14,066 bases of DNA from positions 1 to 14,066 of the forward strand of contig DLKK01000097.1 in assembly GCA_002478955.1 (NCBI GenBank), read 5' to 3'. This document shows, piece by piece, positions 1 to 6,908 of this stretch (its first letter is position 1; every line of letters starts with the position of its first letter). Source of the DNA: Treponema sp. UBA7590. Its GTDB lineage: Bacteria > Spirochaetota > Spirochaetia > Treponematales > Treponemataceae. The position numbers and the translations under genes are program-made. Below the pieces are notes generated by a model that saw only the letters and a program-made list of their open reading frames with translations, made no database searches and was not told the origin of the DNA.

Positions 1-63
1 TATTCAATTTATGGATTCAGATAAAACTCAACATTCGGGTTAATTTAGTATAAAAATTGAATA
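1..63. repeat. Inverted repeat downstream of the ABC operon
   Basis: Perfect 10-bp arms TATTCAATTT (1-10) and AAATTGAATA (54-63) enclose about 43 bases and abut the stop codon of the ATPase gene. The enclosed part contains AAAACTCAACATTC (23-36), a motif also present in two or three other intergenic spaces here. It could act as a 3' hairpin or terminator for the minus-strand operon, but there is no clean T-tract after the stem, and the left edge of the element may lie outside the window. Confidence 0.4.
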
Positions 64-861
64 TTACTGAAGCATCATCTGGTCGTTGGAAAGTTCCTTT
101 TTCTTGATTTGTTTAAAGCGCTCAACAATATCGTCCATCGTCAAGTCGGATTTTTCCTTGCCTTTCACATCAAAAATTATTTCTCCGTCGTCCATCATGA
201 TAAGGCGGTTTCCGTATTCAAGCGCGTGCTTCATGTTGTGCGTAACCATCATAACAGTAAGATTGTATTCTTCCGCAAACTGGCGCGTAAGCCGCATAAC
301 AATATCAGCGTTCGTAGGATCCAAAGCCGCCGTGTGCTCGTCAAGCAAAAGCAAATCCGGTTTAGACATAACCGCCATCAGCAAAGTCAATGCCTGGCGC
401 TGACCGCCGCTAAACTGATTCACATTGTCGTTCAGGCGATTTTCCAGTCCCATATCAAGAACTTTTAGCTGATTTTTAAAATATTCGCGCATTTTTCCGT
501 TCAGGCTGATTTTCAAACCTTTCCAGCCTTTTTTGCTGCAAATCATCATGTTGTCTTCAAGGCTCATTTTTCCGGCAGTTCCCAGAAGAGGATTCTGAAA
601 AATGCGTCCTATATAGCGCGCCCTTTTATATTCCTTGTCAAAAGTAATCTCGCGGTTTTCTTCATCCAAAAAAATGTGTCCGCTTTCTGGCTTTATTGTT
701 CCTGCAATCGCATTGTATAAAGTTGATTTTCCTGCGCCATTTGAACCGATCACTGTTATAAAGTCACCTTTATCAATTTTTAGATTGATATTTTTCAGCG
801 CATGGTTTTCATCCGGAGTTCCTTTATTAAAAACAACGTTAAGATTTTCAATTGTTATCAT
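64..861 (-). CDS. ABC transporter ATP-binding protein, TrpZ-like (COG1101 type)
   Basis: Cytoplasmic ATPase of an importer, 265 residues and complete. The sequence shows Walker A GSNGAGKST (39-47), a Q-loop at Q89 (FQNP), signature FSGGQRQ (150-156), Walker B LLLLDE (170-175) and the switch His at 208 (VTHNM). The form DEHTAALDP, with His after the Walker B Glu, is typical of the subfamily that pairs with PF04392 binding proteins. Its ATG overlaps the permease stop by 4 bases (ATGA), so the two are translationally coupled. It is the last gene of a binding protein-permease-ATPase operon. In streptococci this transporter class (TrpXYZ) is linked to tryptophan uptake. The substrate here cannot be read from sequence, so an amino acid or other small aromatic ligand is inference. 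Confidence 0.9.
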   Translation of the reverse strand: MITIENLNVVFNKGTPDENHALKNINLKIDKGDFITVIGSNGAGKSTLYNAIAGTIKPESGHIFLDEENREITFDKEYKRARYIGRIFQNPLLGTAGKMSLEDNMMICSKKGWKGLKISLNGKMREYFKNQLKVLDMGLENRLNDNVNQFSGGQRQALTLLMAVMSKPDLLLLDEHTAALDPTNADIVMRLTRQFAEEYNLTVMMVTHNMKHALEYGNRLIMMDDGEIIFDVKGKEKSDLTMDDIVERFKQIKKKELSNDQMMLQ

Positions 862-1790
862 TTTGAAGCTCCGTTTTTCGCTGGTCGTCTAAAATGAATT
901 TTCCAGTCTTTTTTGCCTTTTATGTTAGAAATAATAAGACAGATGATGATTAAAATTCCTGTAATCAACTTTAAATCGTTCGGTGTAAGATTTACAAAAT
1001 GTCCATATTTTCGGGCAATCAGCATAAGCGCGCGGTAAATTATTGAGCCAATCAAAACGCGCAAAGTTTGCCAGCCAATTTTGTTTGAGCGGATTATAAA
1101 TTCTCCAAGCATCAAAGAAGCAAGCCCGCTCACAATAACGCCAGTTCCGCTTCCAACATCGGCAAATCCATTGTACATCGCAGCAAAAGCGCCGGCCAAG
1201 GAAGCAAGCCCATCTCCAAAACAAATGCCGATTCCGCGCACAACCTGCGGATTCACGCCCTGGCTGACAATCATCTGTTCATTTGCGCCAAGAGCGCCCA
1301 TCGTAAGTCCCAAATCTGTGTGAAAAAACAAATCCAGCAAAGATTTCAGGACAACAATAAAAATTATTAAAAATAAAAGAATTCCAAATTCAGAAGGAAG
1401 AGAAGGAAACCGTTCCTCAAAGAAAGCTGTAATGCTGCTGAACGTAGTCTTTATCCTTAAAAACGAAACATTCGCGCGGTTATTCATAATCCGCAGATTT
1501 ATAGAATAAAGCATTGTCATCATAAGAATTCCGGCAAGCAAATCTGGAATACGAAGCTTTGTGTAAAGCATTGTTGTGCAAAGACCAGCAACACATCCGC
1601 CAACAAAAGCAATCAGCAATGCGACAAACGGCGGAATTCCCAACTGAAGGCAAGCCGCAAGAATGCAACCGCCCATCGGAAACGCTCCGTCTACGGTCAT
1701 ATCACAAAAATTCAAAGTTCTGTACGAAACAAAAACGCCCAGAACCATAATTCCATAAATAAAGCCTTCTATGAGTACAGTTTCCAACAT
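858..1790 (-). CDS. ABC transporter permease, TrpY-like (COG4120 type)
   Basis: Integral membrane permease of the same importer, 310 residues, with about eight hydrophobic segments. The stretch YRTLNFCDMTVDGAFPMGG near residues 23-41 is characteristic of this permease group within the BPD_transp_2 (branched-chain/ribose-type) superfamily. A Lys/Arg-rich cytoplasmic tail closes the protein. The ATG lies only 3 bases after the stop of the binding-protein gene, and the stop overlaps the ATPase start by 4 bases, so the three genes are almost certainly one transcript. A weak purine-rich Shine-Dalgarno (GGAAG, about 12 bases upstream) sits inside the end of the preceding gene. Only one permease gene is present, so the membrane part is expected to be a homodimer. 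Confidence 0.88.
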   Translation of the reverse strand: MLETVLIEGFIYGIMVLGVFVSYRTLNFCDMTVDGAFPMGGCILAACLQLGIPPFVALLIAFVGGCVAGLCTTMLYTKLRIPDLLAGILMMTMLYSINLRIMNNRANVSFLRIKTTFSSITAFFEERFPSLPSEFGILLFLIIFIVVLKSLLDLFFHTDLGLTMGALGANEQMIVSQGVNPQVVRGIGICFGDGLASLAGAFAAMYNGFADVGSGTGVIVSGLASLMLGEFIIRSNKIGWQTLRVLIGSIIYRALMLIARKYGHFVNLTPNDLKLITGILIIICLIISNIKGKKDWKIHFRRPAKNGASK

Positions 1791-1793
1791 ATC

Positions 1794-2798
1794 TTATTTT
1801 TCTTCCAATTTACCGTTCTGAATAATATAAGTTGCCTGCGAAAGATATTCCTCTGGAATTGTAATTCCGCAAAGTGCAGCCGCATCCAAATCAAAAAGCA
1901 AATCAGAATCAGAAGGTTTTGTCATAAAACGAACAGGCATTTCGCTAGGTTTTGCGCCGTTCAAAATCTGAACAACCATCTCACCTGTTGCGCGACCAGC
2001 CTTGTAATAATTAAAACCAGAAGCCATAAAACAACCGCCATTTTTTGCGCCAGTAACATCACCAGAAAAAATCGGCTTTTTAGCTTTGTTAAAAACGCCA
2101 ACCAAAGCCGGAAGCGCGCTGAACACAGTATTATCAGTTGTAAGATAAATTCCATCAACGCGACCAACAATTGCCTCCGCAGCCTGTTTTACTTCAGAAG
2201 ACGCAGAAATAGACTGAGTAACAAGCTCAAGCCCGGCTTCTGCACAACCTTTTTTTACAAGCTCAAGACCAGAAAGCGAATTGTCCTCGCTGGAAGTATA
2301 AATGTAACCAAGAGTCTTGATTCCCGCAATTTTCTTGAACAGTTTAATATGCTCAACAGACGGCAGCTCATCGCTCATTCCAGTAACATTTTTTTCACCG
2401 TGCGCCAAAGTTGTCACAAGTCCAGCTTTTATCGGGTCTGTAACAGTTCCAAAAACAACCGGAACGTCCTTGATTGTGTTGGCAAGAGCAACAGCAACCG
2501 GGGTGGCAATTCCAACAGCAACATCAACCTTTTCATCTTTAAATTGCGAAGCAATCTGATTTGCAGTATTAACATCACCGTTCGCATTCTGCAAGTCATA
2601 AGTTGCGTTAATTCCAGCATCTTTTACGGCATCAATAACGCCACGCTCAATGTCATCAAGAGCCACATGCTGAACAATTTTCGCAATTCCAATTTTAACA
2701 GATTTTCCCGCAGCCGCATTGTCAGAAGATTTCTTTGAGCAACCAGCCGCCAAAATAGCACAAGCACAAACGCCTGCAATAAAATTCATCTTTTTCAT
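1794..2798 (-). CDS. ABC transporter substrate-binding lipoprotein, TrpX-like (PF04392)
   Basis: Secreted, lipid-anchored ligand-binding component, 334 residues from the chosen ATG at 2798. The N-terminus is a lipoprotein signal (MKKMNFIAGV, hydrophobic core, then LAAGC with the acylated Cys at 20) followed by a Ser/Lys-rich linker. The body matches the ABC_sub_bind family (KIGIAKIVQH near the start of the mature domain, then PVVFGTVTDP, then GVFNKAKKPIFSG), which has a periplasmic-binding fold related to LacI/ribose-binding proteins. A longer reading from a TTG at 2837 is less likely: it adds a non-signal leader and covers the promoter. There is no Shine-Dalgarno before the ATG. The predicted transcription start falls on the A of the ATG, suggesting a leaderless mRNA. 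It heads the three-gene importer operon. Confidence 0.88.
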   Translation of the reverse strand: MKKMNFIAGVCACAILAAGCSKKSSDNAAAGKSVKIGIAKIVQHVALDDIERGVIDAVKDAGINATYDLQNANGDVNTANQIASQFKDEKVDVAVGIATPVAVALANTIKDVPVVFGTVTDPIKAGLVTTLAHGEKNVTGMSDELPSVEHIKLFKKIAGIKTLGYIYTSSEDNSLSGLELVKKGCAEAGLELVTQSISASSEVKQAAEAIVGRVDGIYLTTDNTVFSALPALVGVFNKAKKPIFSGDVTGAKNGGCFMASGFNYYKAGRATGEMVVQILNGAKPSEMPVRFMTKPSDSDLLFDLDAAALCGITIPEEYLSQATYIIQNGKLEEK

Positions 2799-2804
2799 AC
2801 CATA

Positions 2805-2833
2805 ATTATAACCGTTTCTATAAATAGAAACAA
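2805..2833 (-). promoter_or_regulatory. Promoter of the TrpXYZ-like operon
   Basis: On the minus strand, -35 TTGTTT (2828-2833), a 17-base spacer and -10 TATAAT (2805-2810). Counting 7 bases past the -10 places +1 at 2798, exactly the first base of the ATG. No Shine-Dalgarno exists in the window between them. Confidence 0.65.
2814..2831. promoter_or_regulatory. Palindrome inside the promoter spacer (putative operator)
   Basis: Perfect 7-bp arms GTTTCTA (2814-2820) and TAGAAAC (2825-2831) separated by 4 bases. It occupies most of the -35/-10 spacer and part of the -35 box. A dimeric repressor bound here would block RNA polymerase, so the importer is probably ligand-regulated at transcription. 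The cognate regulator is not encoded next to it. Confidence 0.45.
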
Positions 2834-2863
2834 GCAAAAAAACACGATTTTTTTATTTTGTAG

Positions 2864-2878
2864 GGAAAAGCCTTTTCC
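2864..2878. repeat. 15-bp palindrome in the vsr/importer intergenic space
   Basis: GGAAAAG-C-CTTTTCC is perfectly symmetric about 2871. It lies between the two divergent genes, outside both predicted core promoters, and has no following T-tract on either strand, so it is not a standard terminator. It may be an operator or chance symmetry. Confidence 0.3.
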
Positions 2879-2936
2879 TCGGCTCAACTGTCTCGCAAAG
2901 CTCGACATTTTCGCCTACCCATTCTACCTGCGGTGC

Positions 2937-2944
2937 TATATAAT
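2937..2944 (+). promoter_or_regulatory. Candidate extended -10 for vsr
   Basis: TGC (2934-2936) directly before TATATA/TATAAT (2937-2944) resembles an extended -10. No -35 match is seen at the right distance. Start of transcription would fall near 2950, leaving a leader of about 50 bases before the vsr ATG. This is weak evidence in A+T-rich DNA. Confidence 0.3.
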
Positions 2945-3000
2945 AGAATGAAATTTCAGAATTATCAAAACTCAAATTTCAAACTAATATATAGAAGAAA

Positions 3001-3453
3001 ATGGACAGATTAACTCCAGAACAACGCAGCCTGAACATGTCAAAAATTCACAGCAAAAACACAAAACCCGAAGTGTTTCTGCGAAAAGCACTTTTCAAGG
3101 CAGGTTTCAGATTCCGCAAAAATGACAAGCGTTACATCGGCACTCCCGACATTCTTCTTCCGCACTACAATGCGGTGATTTTTATAAACGGATGTTTTTG
3201 GCATGGTCACGAAAACTGCCAGCTTTTCAGGTTGCCAAAAACAAACACAGAATTCTGGAAAAACAAAATTGAACGCAATAAAAAGCGCGACTCAAAAATC
3301 ATAAAAACTTATCTGGAAAACTGCTGGCGCGTCGCAGTTGTGTGGGAATGTTCAATCACTGGAAAAAACCGGGCGCAAAAACTTTCAAAAGTAACGGCGG
3401 AACTTTCGCTTTGGCTTGAAGAAGAACTTGATGAAAATTACAAGGAATTTTAG
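3001..3453 (+). CDS. vsr: Very short patch repair (Vsr) mismatch endonuclease
   Basis: A 150-residue protein of full Vsr length. Vsr nicks DNA 5' of the T in T:G mismatches left by deamination of 5-methylcytosine. Visible family motifs are the N-terminal MSKIHSKNTKPE (13-24, with Glu24), GTPDILLP with the metal-binding Asp50, GCFWHGHENC (64-73, with zinc-ligand Cys and His residues), PKTNTEFWKNKI (79-90) and VVWEC (113-117, Cys117). The residue equivalent to E. coli Vsr His64 is Asn63 here, a substitution I believe occurs in other homologues. No cytosine-5 methyltransferase is encoded in this window, so it is solitary here. It converges with the zinc-operon lipoprotein gene with 16 bases between stop codons. 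Purines (AGAAGAAA) just before the ATG may serve as a weak ribosome-binding site. Confidence 0.93.
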   Translation: MDRLTPEQRSLNMSKIHSKNTKPEVFLRKALFKAGFRFRKNDKRYIGTPDILLPHYNAVIFINGCFWHGHENCQLFRLPKTNTEFWKNKIERNKKRDSKIIKTYLENCWRVAVVWECSITGKNRAQKLSKVTAELSLWLEEELDENYKEF

Positions 3454-3469
3454 CAGATTTCAGAAAAAA

Positions 3470-3910
3470 CTAAAATTCAACAGAATCTGCCTGAACAAAA
3501 TTATAACTTATTCCAGATTCCAGTTCTGAAAGAACAAATTTTCCTGTCACAGTTATTTCTGAACCTTTTTCCGGCAAATTATTTCCAAAATCATAGCGAA
3601 ATTCAATTCCCTGCTGGCAGCACGCCAAGGCATCATAAATTATAACGGCATAGCTTTTGCCCATAATTTCAGAACCTTCGTAAATTTCAAAATTGCCTTT
3701 CATTCTTATAATTTTGTTTTCATAAGTTTCCGGGCTCACAAGCATATCAAAAACATGCGCATAAACCATATTCGGTTTCATTGCGGAAAGATCAAAGTCA
3801 ACTTTTTCTTTTTCAGAGTAATTTTCAGAATCAGCATTTTTCTGAATTTTATTGCATCCAAACAAAACCAAATTCAAAAAAATCAGCATAAAAATTTTAA
3901 AAGCTCGCAT
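3470..3910 (-). CDS. Zinc-operon lipoprotein with a CC motif, function unknown
   Basis: A 146-residue lipoprotein from the ATG at 3910. Signal sequence MRAFKIFMLIFLNLVLFGC gives a lipidated Cys19. A charged linker follows, then a small beta-rich domain (about 47-146) with the look of an OB-fold: strands near IIRMKGNF (67-74), SYAVIIYD (86-93) and EITVTGKF (118-125). The most distinctive element is ALACCQQGIEF (95-105), with vicinal Cys97-Cys98. A CC motif in an OB-like domain recalls the C-terminal part of YcgQ/DUF1980 proteins, which are also zinc-linked; that relation is inference. The start is set by GGGGAG seven bases upstream, and the ATG comes one base after the znuB stop, so it is co-expressed with the zinc importer. 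It may bind or hand over zinc at the cell surface. An upstream start at 3976 would lie inside znuB and bury the signal peptide. Confidence 0.75.
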   Translation of the reverse strand: MRAFKIFMLIFLNLVLFGCNKIQKNADSENYSEKEKVDFDLSAMKPNMVYAHVFDMLVSPETYENKIIRMKGNFEIYEGSEIMGKSYAVIIYDALACCQQGIEFRYDFGNNLPEKGSEITVTGKFVLSELESGISYNFVQADSVEF

Positions 3911-3911
3911 T

Positions 3912-4745
3912 TTACCGCTCCCCAATCTTTCCAGCAAAATAAAAAACAATGAACGCAACAAAATCTGCCGCAACAATCGTTGAGCCGACTGGAGTTCCTG
4001 CCAGAATCGAAATCAAAAGTCCAGAAACCGCACAGACAACGCTAATGCATGCCGAACAAATTGTAACAGATTTAAAGCTTTTAAAAACCCGCATTGCAGA
4101 AAGCGCCGGAAAAATCACCAGCGCAGAAATCAAAAGTGAGCCAACAAGATTCATTGCAAGCACAATTATCACCGCAATAATAATCGCAATCGCAAAATTG
4201 TATGCCGAAGCGTGAGTTCCAACAGCCTGCGCAAAACTTTCGTCAAATGTAACCGCAAAAATTTTATTGTAAAAAACAAAAAAACAGGCAATCACAACAA
4301 CAGAAAGCGCAACACACAAATAAACTTCACTTTTTGAAAGTGTTAAAATAGAAGTTGAACCAAACAAAGTTGAGCAAACATCGCCAGCAAGATTATTCGA
4401 TGATTTAAAAATGTTCATTATAAGATAGCCAAGTGCAAGTGATGAAACCGAAATAATCGCAACCGCGGCATCGCCTTGAATTTTTGTGTTCTTTCCAGTC
4501 CGCAAAAGCAAAATTGCCGCAACAACCGTAAACGGCAAAACAAGATACATATTGTTGCTCAAATTCAAGACGCTAGCAATCGACATTGCGCCAAACGCAA
4601 CATGGCTCAATCCGTCACCAATAAAACTGAATCTCTTTAAGACAAGCGTAACGCCCAAAAGCGAAGAACATATTGCAATCAAAACGCCAACAATAAAAGC
4701 GTACTGCACGAAAGAAAAATGAAAATATTGAATCAGCGTGCTCAT
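3912..4745 (-). CDS. znuB: Zinc ABC transporter permease ZnuB
   Basis: A 277-residue integral membrane protein of the ABC-3 family, the permease of high-affinity zinc (or manganese) importers. About eight hydrophobic segments are visible. The conserved stretch SFIGDGLSHVAFGA (39-52) is the family's hallmark cytoplasmic loop and ATPase contact. The later run AMNLVGSLLISALVIFPALSA (about 197-217) is also typical. AAGGGGA five bases before the ATG is a strong ribosome-binding site. Its start is 9 bases after the znuC stop, and its stop is one base from the start of the CC-motif lipoprotein gene. Zinc rather than manganese is inferred from the nearby Fur-family regulator and the binding protein's His-containing loop. 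Confidence 0.92.
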   Translation of the reverse strand: MSTLIQYFHFSFVQYAFIVGVLIAICSSLLGVTLVLKRFSFIGDGLSHVAFGAMSIASVLNLSNNMYLVLPFTVVAAILLLRTGKNTKIQGDAAVAIISVSSLALGYLIMNIFKSSNNLAGDVCSTLFGSTSILTLSKSEVYLCVALSVVVIACFFVFYNKIFAVTFDESFAQAVGTHASAYNFAIAIIIAVIIVLAMNLVGSLLISALVIFPALSAMRVFKSFKSVTICSACISVVCAVSGLLISILAGTPVGSTIVAADFVAFIVFYFAGKIGER

Positions 4746-4754
4746 AAAATCCCC

Positions 4755-5477
4755 TTACTTAAAAATTCTTCCAAAAACTTTTTTAATCTGCCCATTGCAA
4801 TCAGGACAATTTGATTTATGGATAAATTCATCTTTTGTGCCAAAAAATATTTCTTCCCCAATGTGCAGAACGTGAGTCGCATATTTCAGGGCGGCTTCAA
4901 TATCATGGCTAATCATTATAATTGTAATTCCGCCTTTGTGCAGATTTTCAATAAGAGAATACATTTCTTCCTGAGCACCAGGATCCAGCGCGCTTACCGG
5001 CTCATCCAGCAGAAGCATTTTTTGAGTCGCGCACAAAGCTCTTGCAAGCAGAACTCGCTGCTGTTGGCCACCAGAAAGTTCCCGATAACATTTTTTTGCA
5101 AGATTCGTTATTCCCATTTTTTCCATATTTTCCACGGCAAGTTGTTTTTCCGCCTTGTTGTACCAAAAACGATTTTTGCAGCGGCTTTGGTTTCCGCTCA
5201 GAACAATTTCCTGAACGCTAGCCGGAAAATCTTTCTGAACAAAAGTCTGCTGCGGAAGATAACCAATTTCATCCGGCAAAAGTCCGTCGCCAGTTTCAAT
5301 TTTTCCAGAAATCGGCTTTAAAAGATGAAGAATTGTTTTCATCAGCGTTGATTTTCCGGAACCATTTTCACCCACAATGCAAAGATAATCTCCGGAATTC
5401 ACACTGAATGACAAATCTTTCACAATGACTTTTGAATCGTAGCCCAACGTAAGATTTTCACAAATTAACTGCGCCAT
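4755..5477 (-). CDS. znuC: Zinc ABC transporter ATP-binding protein ZnuC
   Basis: Cytoplasmic ATPase of the zinc importer, 240 residues. Motifs: Walker A GENGSGKST (36-44), Q-loop LPQQ (74-77), signature LSGGQQQ (134-140), Walker B LLLDEP (155-160) and switch His191 (ISHD). The C-terminus carries a CPDC pair (Cys224, Cys227) after the nucleotide-binding domain, a possible metal site. AAGGCGG sits 6 bases before the ATG. It lies 36 bases after znuA and 9 before znuB. Family assignment to the ZnuC/MntB-type cluster is secure; zinc specificity depends on context. Confidence 0.93.
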   Translation of the reverse strand: MAQLICENLTLGYDSKVIVKDLSFSVNSGDYLCIVGENGSGKSTLMKTILHLLKPISGKIETGDGLLPDEIGYLPQQTFVQKDFPASVQEIVLSGNQSRCKNRFWYNKAEKQLAVENMEKMGITNLAKKCYRELSGGQQQRVLLARALCATQKMLLLDEPVSALDPGAQEEMYSLIENLHKGGITIIMISHDIEAALKYATHVLHIGEEIFFGTKDEFIHKSNCPDCNGQIKKVFGRIFK

Positions 5478-5513
5478 ATTTCCGCCTTAAATTCAAATCA
5501 AAAACCGAGAAAT

Positions 5514-6491
5514 TTATTCACTCAATTTTTTATAGTTTTCTTTCATAACTTCAATGTAACTTTTTCCGTTTTCTGACTGCTCTAAAGTCACCGACTGCAT
5601 TGAATCCAAAACCTCAATTTTACATTTTCCAGTTTGCCCAGCATTTCTTATTACTGTTTCCGCAATTTTTTTGTCAGAACTTTCTGAAACATAAACTTTC
5701 TGCACGCCAAGTTCCTGGATTTTTCTTGAAAGAAAGGCGATTGTCTCAAAACTCGCCTCAGTCTCCGCAGAACATCCTACAAAAGCCGCAAAATATTTTA
5801 TTCCAAGCTCGTCCGTCATATATCTGAACGGAAAGCGGTCACAGACGATTATGGTTTTGTTTTTTTCACCTTGAGGATTGTAGAAATTTTTCAGCTGCTC
5901 AAGCTGCTGAACGTAGGAATTTTTATTTTTTGTGTAAAGTTCCGCATTTTCAGAATCCTTTCCACAAAGAATTTCCGTGATTTTTGCCGTGGCAATTTTT
6001 GCATTTTGCGCAGAAAGCCAGACGTGCTCATCGTATTCAACTTCATTATGATTATGAGAATTTATTTTTTCTTCCAGTGGATTTTCTGCTTTTTCAGCGG
6101 TCATTCCTTCTACAAATTCTTCCTGCTTAACTGAATTTTCAAGCAAATCCATAAGATTTATAACTGCAATATTTTTATTCGCCGGATTTTTCAAGACATC
6201 TTTCACCCAGGAATCGCTTTCGCCGCCAACAAACACAAGCACATCCGCTGTAGAAATTTTTATTATGTCTGCCGCAGAAGGCTGAAAAGAATGTAAATCG
6301 ACACCATTTTTCACAAGAAGCTCAACATTCACGCCCGAAGAATCGCCTGCAACATTTTTTGCCCAATCATAAACCGGAAAAATCGTTGCAACTACATTGA
6401 TTTTTCCATCATTGAAAGTTTTTTTTGCACATCCGGAAAAAATTCCAAGCAGAATAATTCCAGCCAAAAACAAATTAAAATTTTTTTTCAT
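5514..6491 (-). CDS. znuA: Zinc ABC transporter substrate-binding lipoprotein ZnuA
   Basis: Metal-binding lipoprotein of the ZnuA/TroA family (PF01297), 325 residues from the ATG at 6491. The signal MKKNFNLFLAGIILLGIFSGC gives lipidated Cys21. Expected metal ligands are His67 (GVDLHSFQP) and His156 (DEHVWLS), preceded by a short HNHN loop (146-149) that replaces the long His-rich loop of E. coli ZnuA. At the place of the usual third His the sequence reads VCDRFPFRYM (216-225), with no His. Late acidic ligands may come from SAETEAS (241-247). GGGGA lies four bases before this ATG. The longer reading from 6524 would overlap the regulator gene and hide the signal peptide. It starts 14 bases after zur and is the second gene of the zinc operon. 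Confidence 0.92.
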   Translation of the reverse strand: MKKNFNLFLAGIILLGIFSGCAKKTFNDGKINVVATIFPVYDWAKNVAGDSSGVNVELLVKNGVDLHSFQPSAADIIKISTADVLVFVGGESDSWVKDVLKNPANKNIAVINLMDLLENSVKQEEFVEGMTAEKAENPLEEKINSHNHNEVEYDEHVWLSAQNAKIATAKITEILCGKDSENAELYTKNKNSYVQQLEQLKNFYNPQGEKNKTIIVCDRFPFRYMTDELGIKYFAAFVGCSAETEASFETIAFLSRKIQELGVQKVYVSESSDKKIAETVIRNAGQTGKCKIEVLDSMQSVTLEQSENGKSYIEVMKENYKKLSE

Positions 6492-6505
6492 AAATCCCCA
6501 AATCA

Positions 6506-6901
6506 TCATTTTGAAGCCGAACATTCCCTGCAGATTCCTATCAATGTGCTTTCACCTCTGTTTATCTCAAAGCCTTCTGTCTGCTCAAGCTCCAAAATCA
6601 GTTTTTGCGCATTCTCATCTTCCATGTGGAAAATTTTTCCGCATTTTGAACACGAAAGATGAATATGCGAACGGCAAACCTGACAGTCATAAAACTGATA
6701 AAACATTTCCCTTGAACCAGATTTTGAGCATCTACGGATTTTTTCTTCTGTCTCAAGTTCCGCCAAATTTCTGTAAATCGCGCTTTTGCTGATTCCTTTT
6801 CCCGCAAGTCCTGATTCAATCTGTTTTACAGAAAACATTTTGTCCGGATTTTTGCTTAAAAAAGAAAGAAGAATATTTCTTTGTTCAGTTGAATATATCA
6901 T
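6506..6901 (-). CDS. zur: Fur-family metalloregulator, probably the zinc regulator Zur
   Basis: A 131-residue DNA-binding repressor from the ATG at 6901. An N-terminal winged helix (about 1-70; SKSAIYRNLAELE at 38-50 is the recognition region) is followed by a metal-binding dimerisation domain with HIHLSCSKCGKIFHM (79-93) and a terminal CREC. Cys84/Cys87 and Cys124/Cys127 form the usual structural zinc site. An extra CxxC, Cys73/Cys76, lies just before the His pair. A TTG start at 6928 is possible but lies in the operator and after the predicted transcription start, so ATG 6901 is preferred. No clear Shine-Dalgarno is visible. As first gene of the znuACB operon behind a palindromic operator, it probably represses itself and the importer when zinc is plentiful. 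A manganese or peroxide role (PerR/Mur) is the alternative. Confidence 0.87.
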   Translation of the reverse strand: MIYSTEQRNILLSFLSKNPDKMFSVKQIESGLAGKGISKSAIYRNLAELETEEKIRRCSKSGSREMFYQFYDCQVCRSHIHLSCSKCGKIFHMEDENAQKLILELEQTEGFEINRGESTLIGICRECSASK

Positions 6902-6908
6902 CGTTTTA

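Noticed and set aside
2799..2837. Longer start (TTG 2837) for the binding lipoprotein
   Set aside because: It would run through the -10 box and palindrome and puts 13 non-signal residues before a clear lipoprotein signal peptide.
2948..3018. Short 21-codon frame starting just after the vsr -10 box and overlapping the vsr start out of frame
   Set aside because: Its ATG lies at or before the expected transcription start, and it has no ribosome-binding site or recognisable product.
3453..3490. GCAGATT ... AATCTGC hairpin at the vsr/lipoprotein convergent end
   Set aside because: Only 7 bp with a 24-base loop, no T-tract, and partly inside coding sequence; not convincing as a terminator.
3911..3976. 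Longer start for the CC-motif lipoprotein inside znuB
   Set aside because: It would bury the signal peptide; ATG 3910 has GGGGAG at proper spacing.
6492..6524. Longer start for znuA overlapping the regulator gene
   Set aside because: The lipoprotein signal starts at ATG 6491, behind a good GGGGA site.
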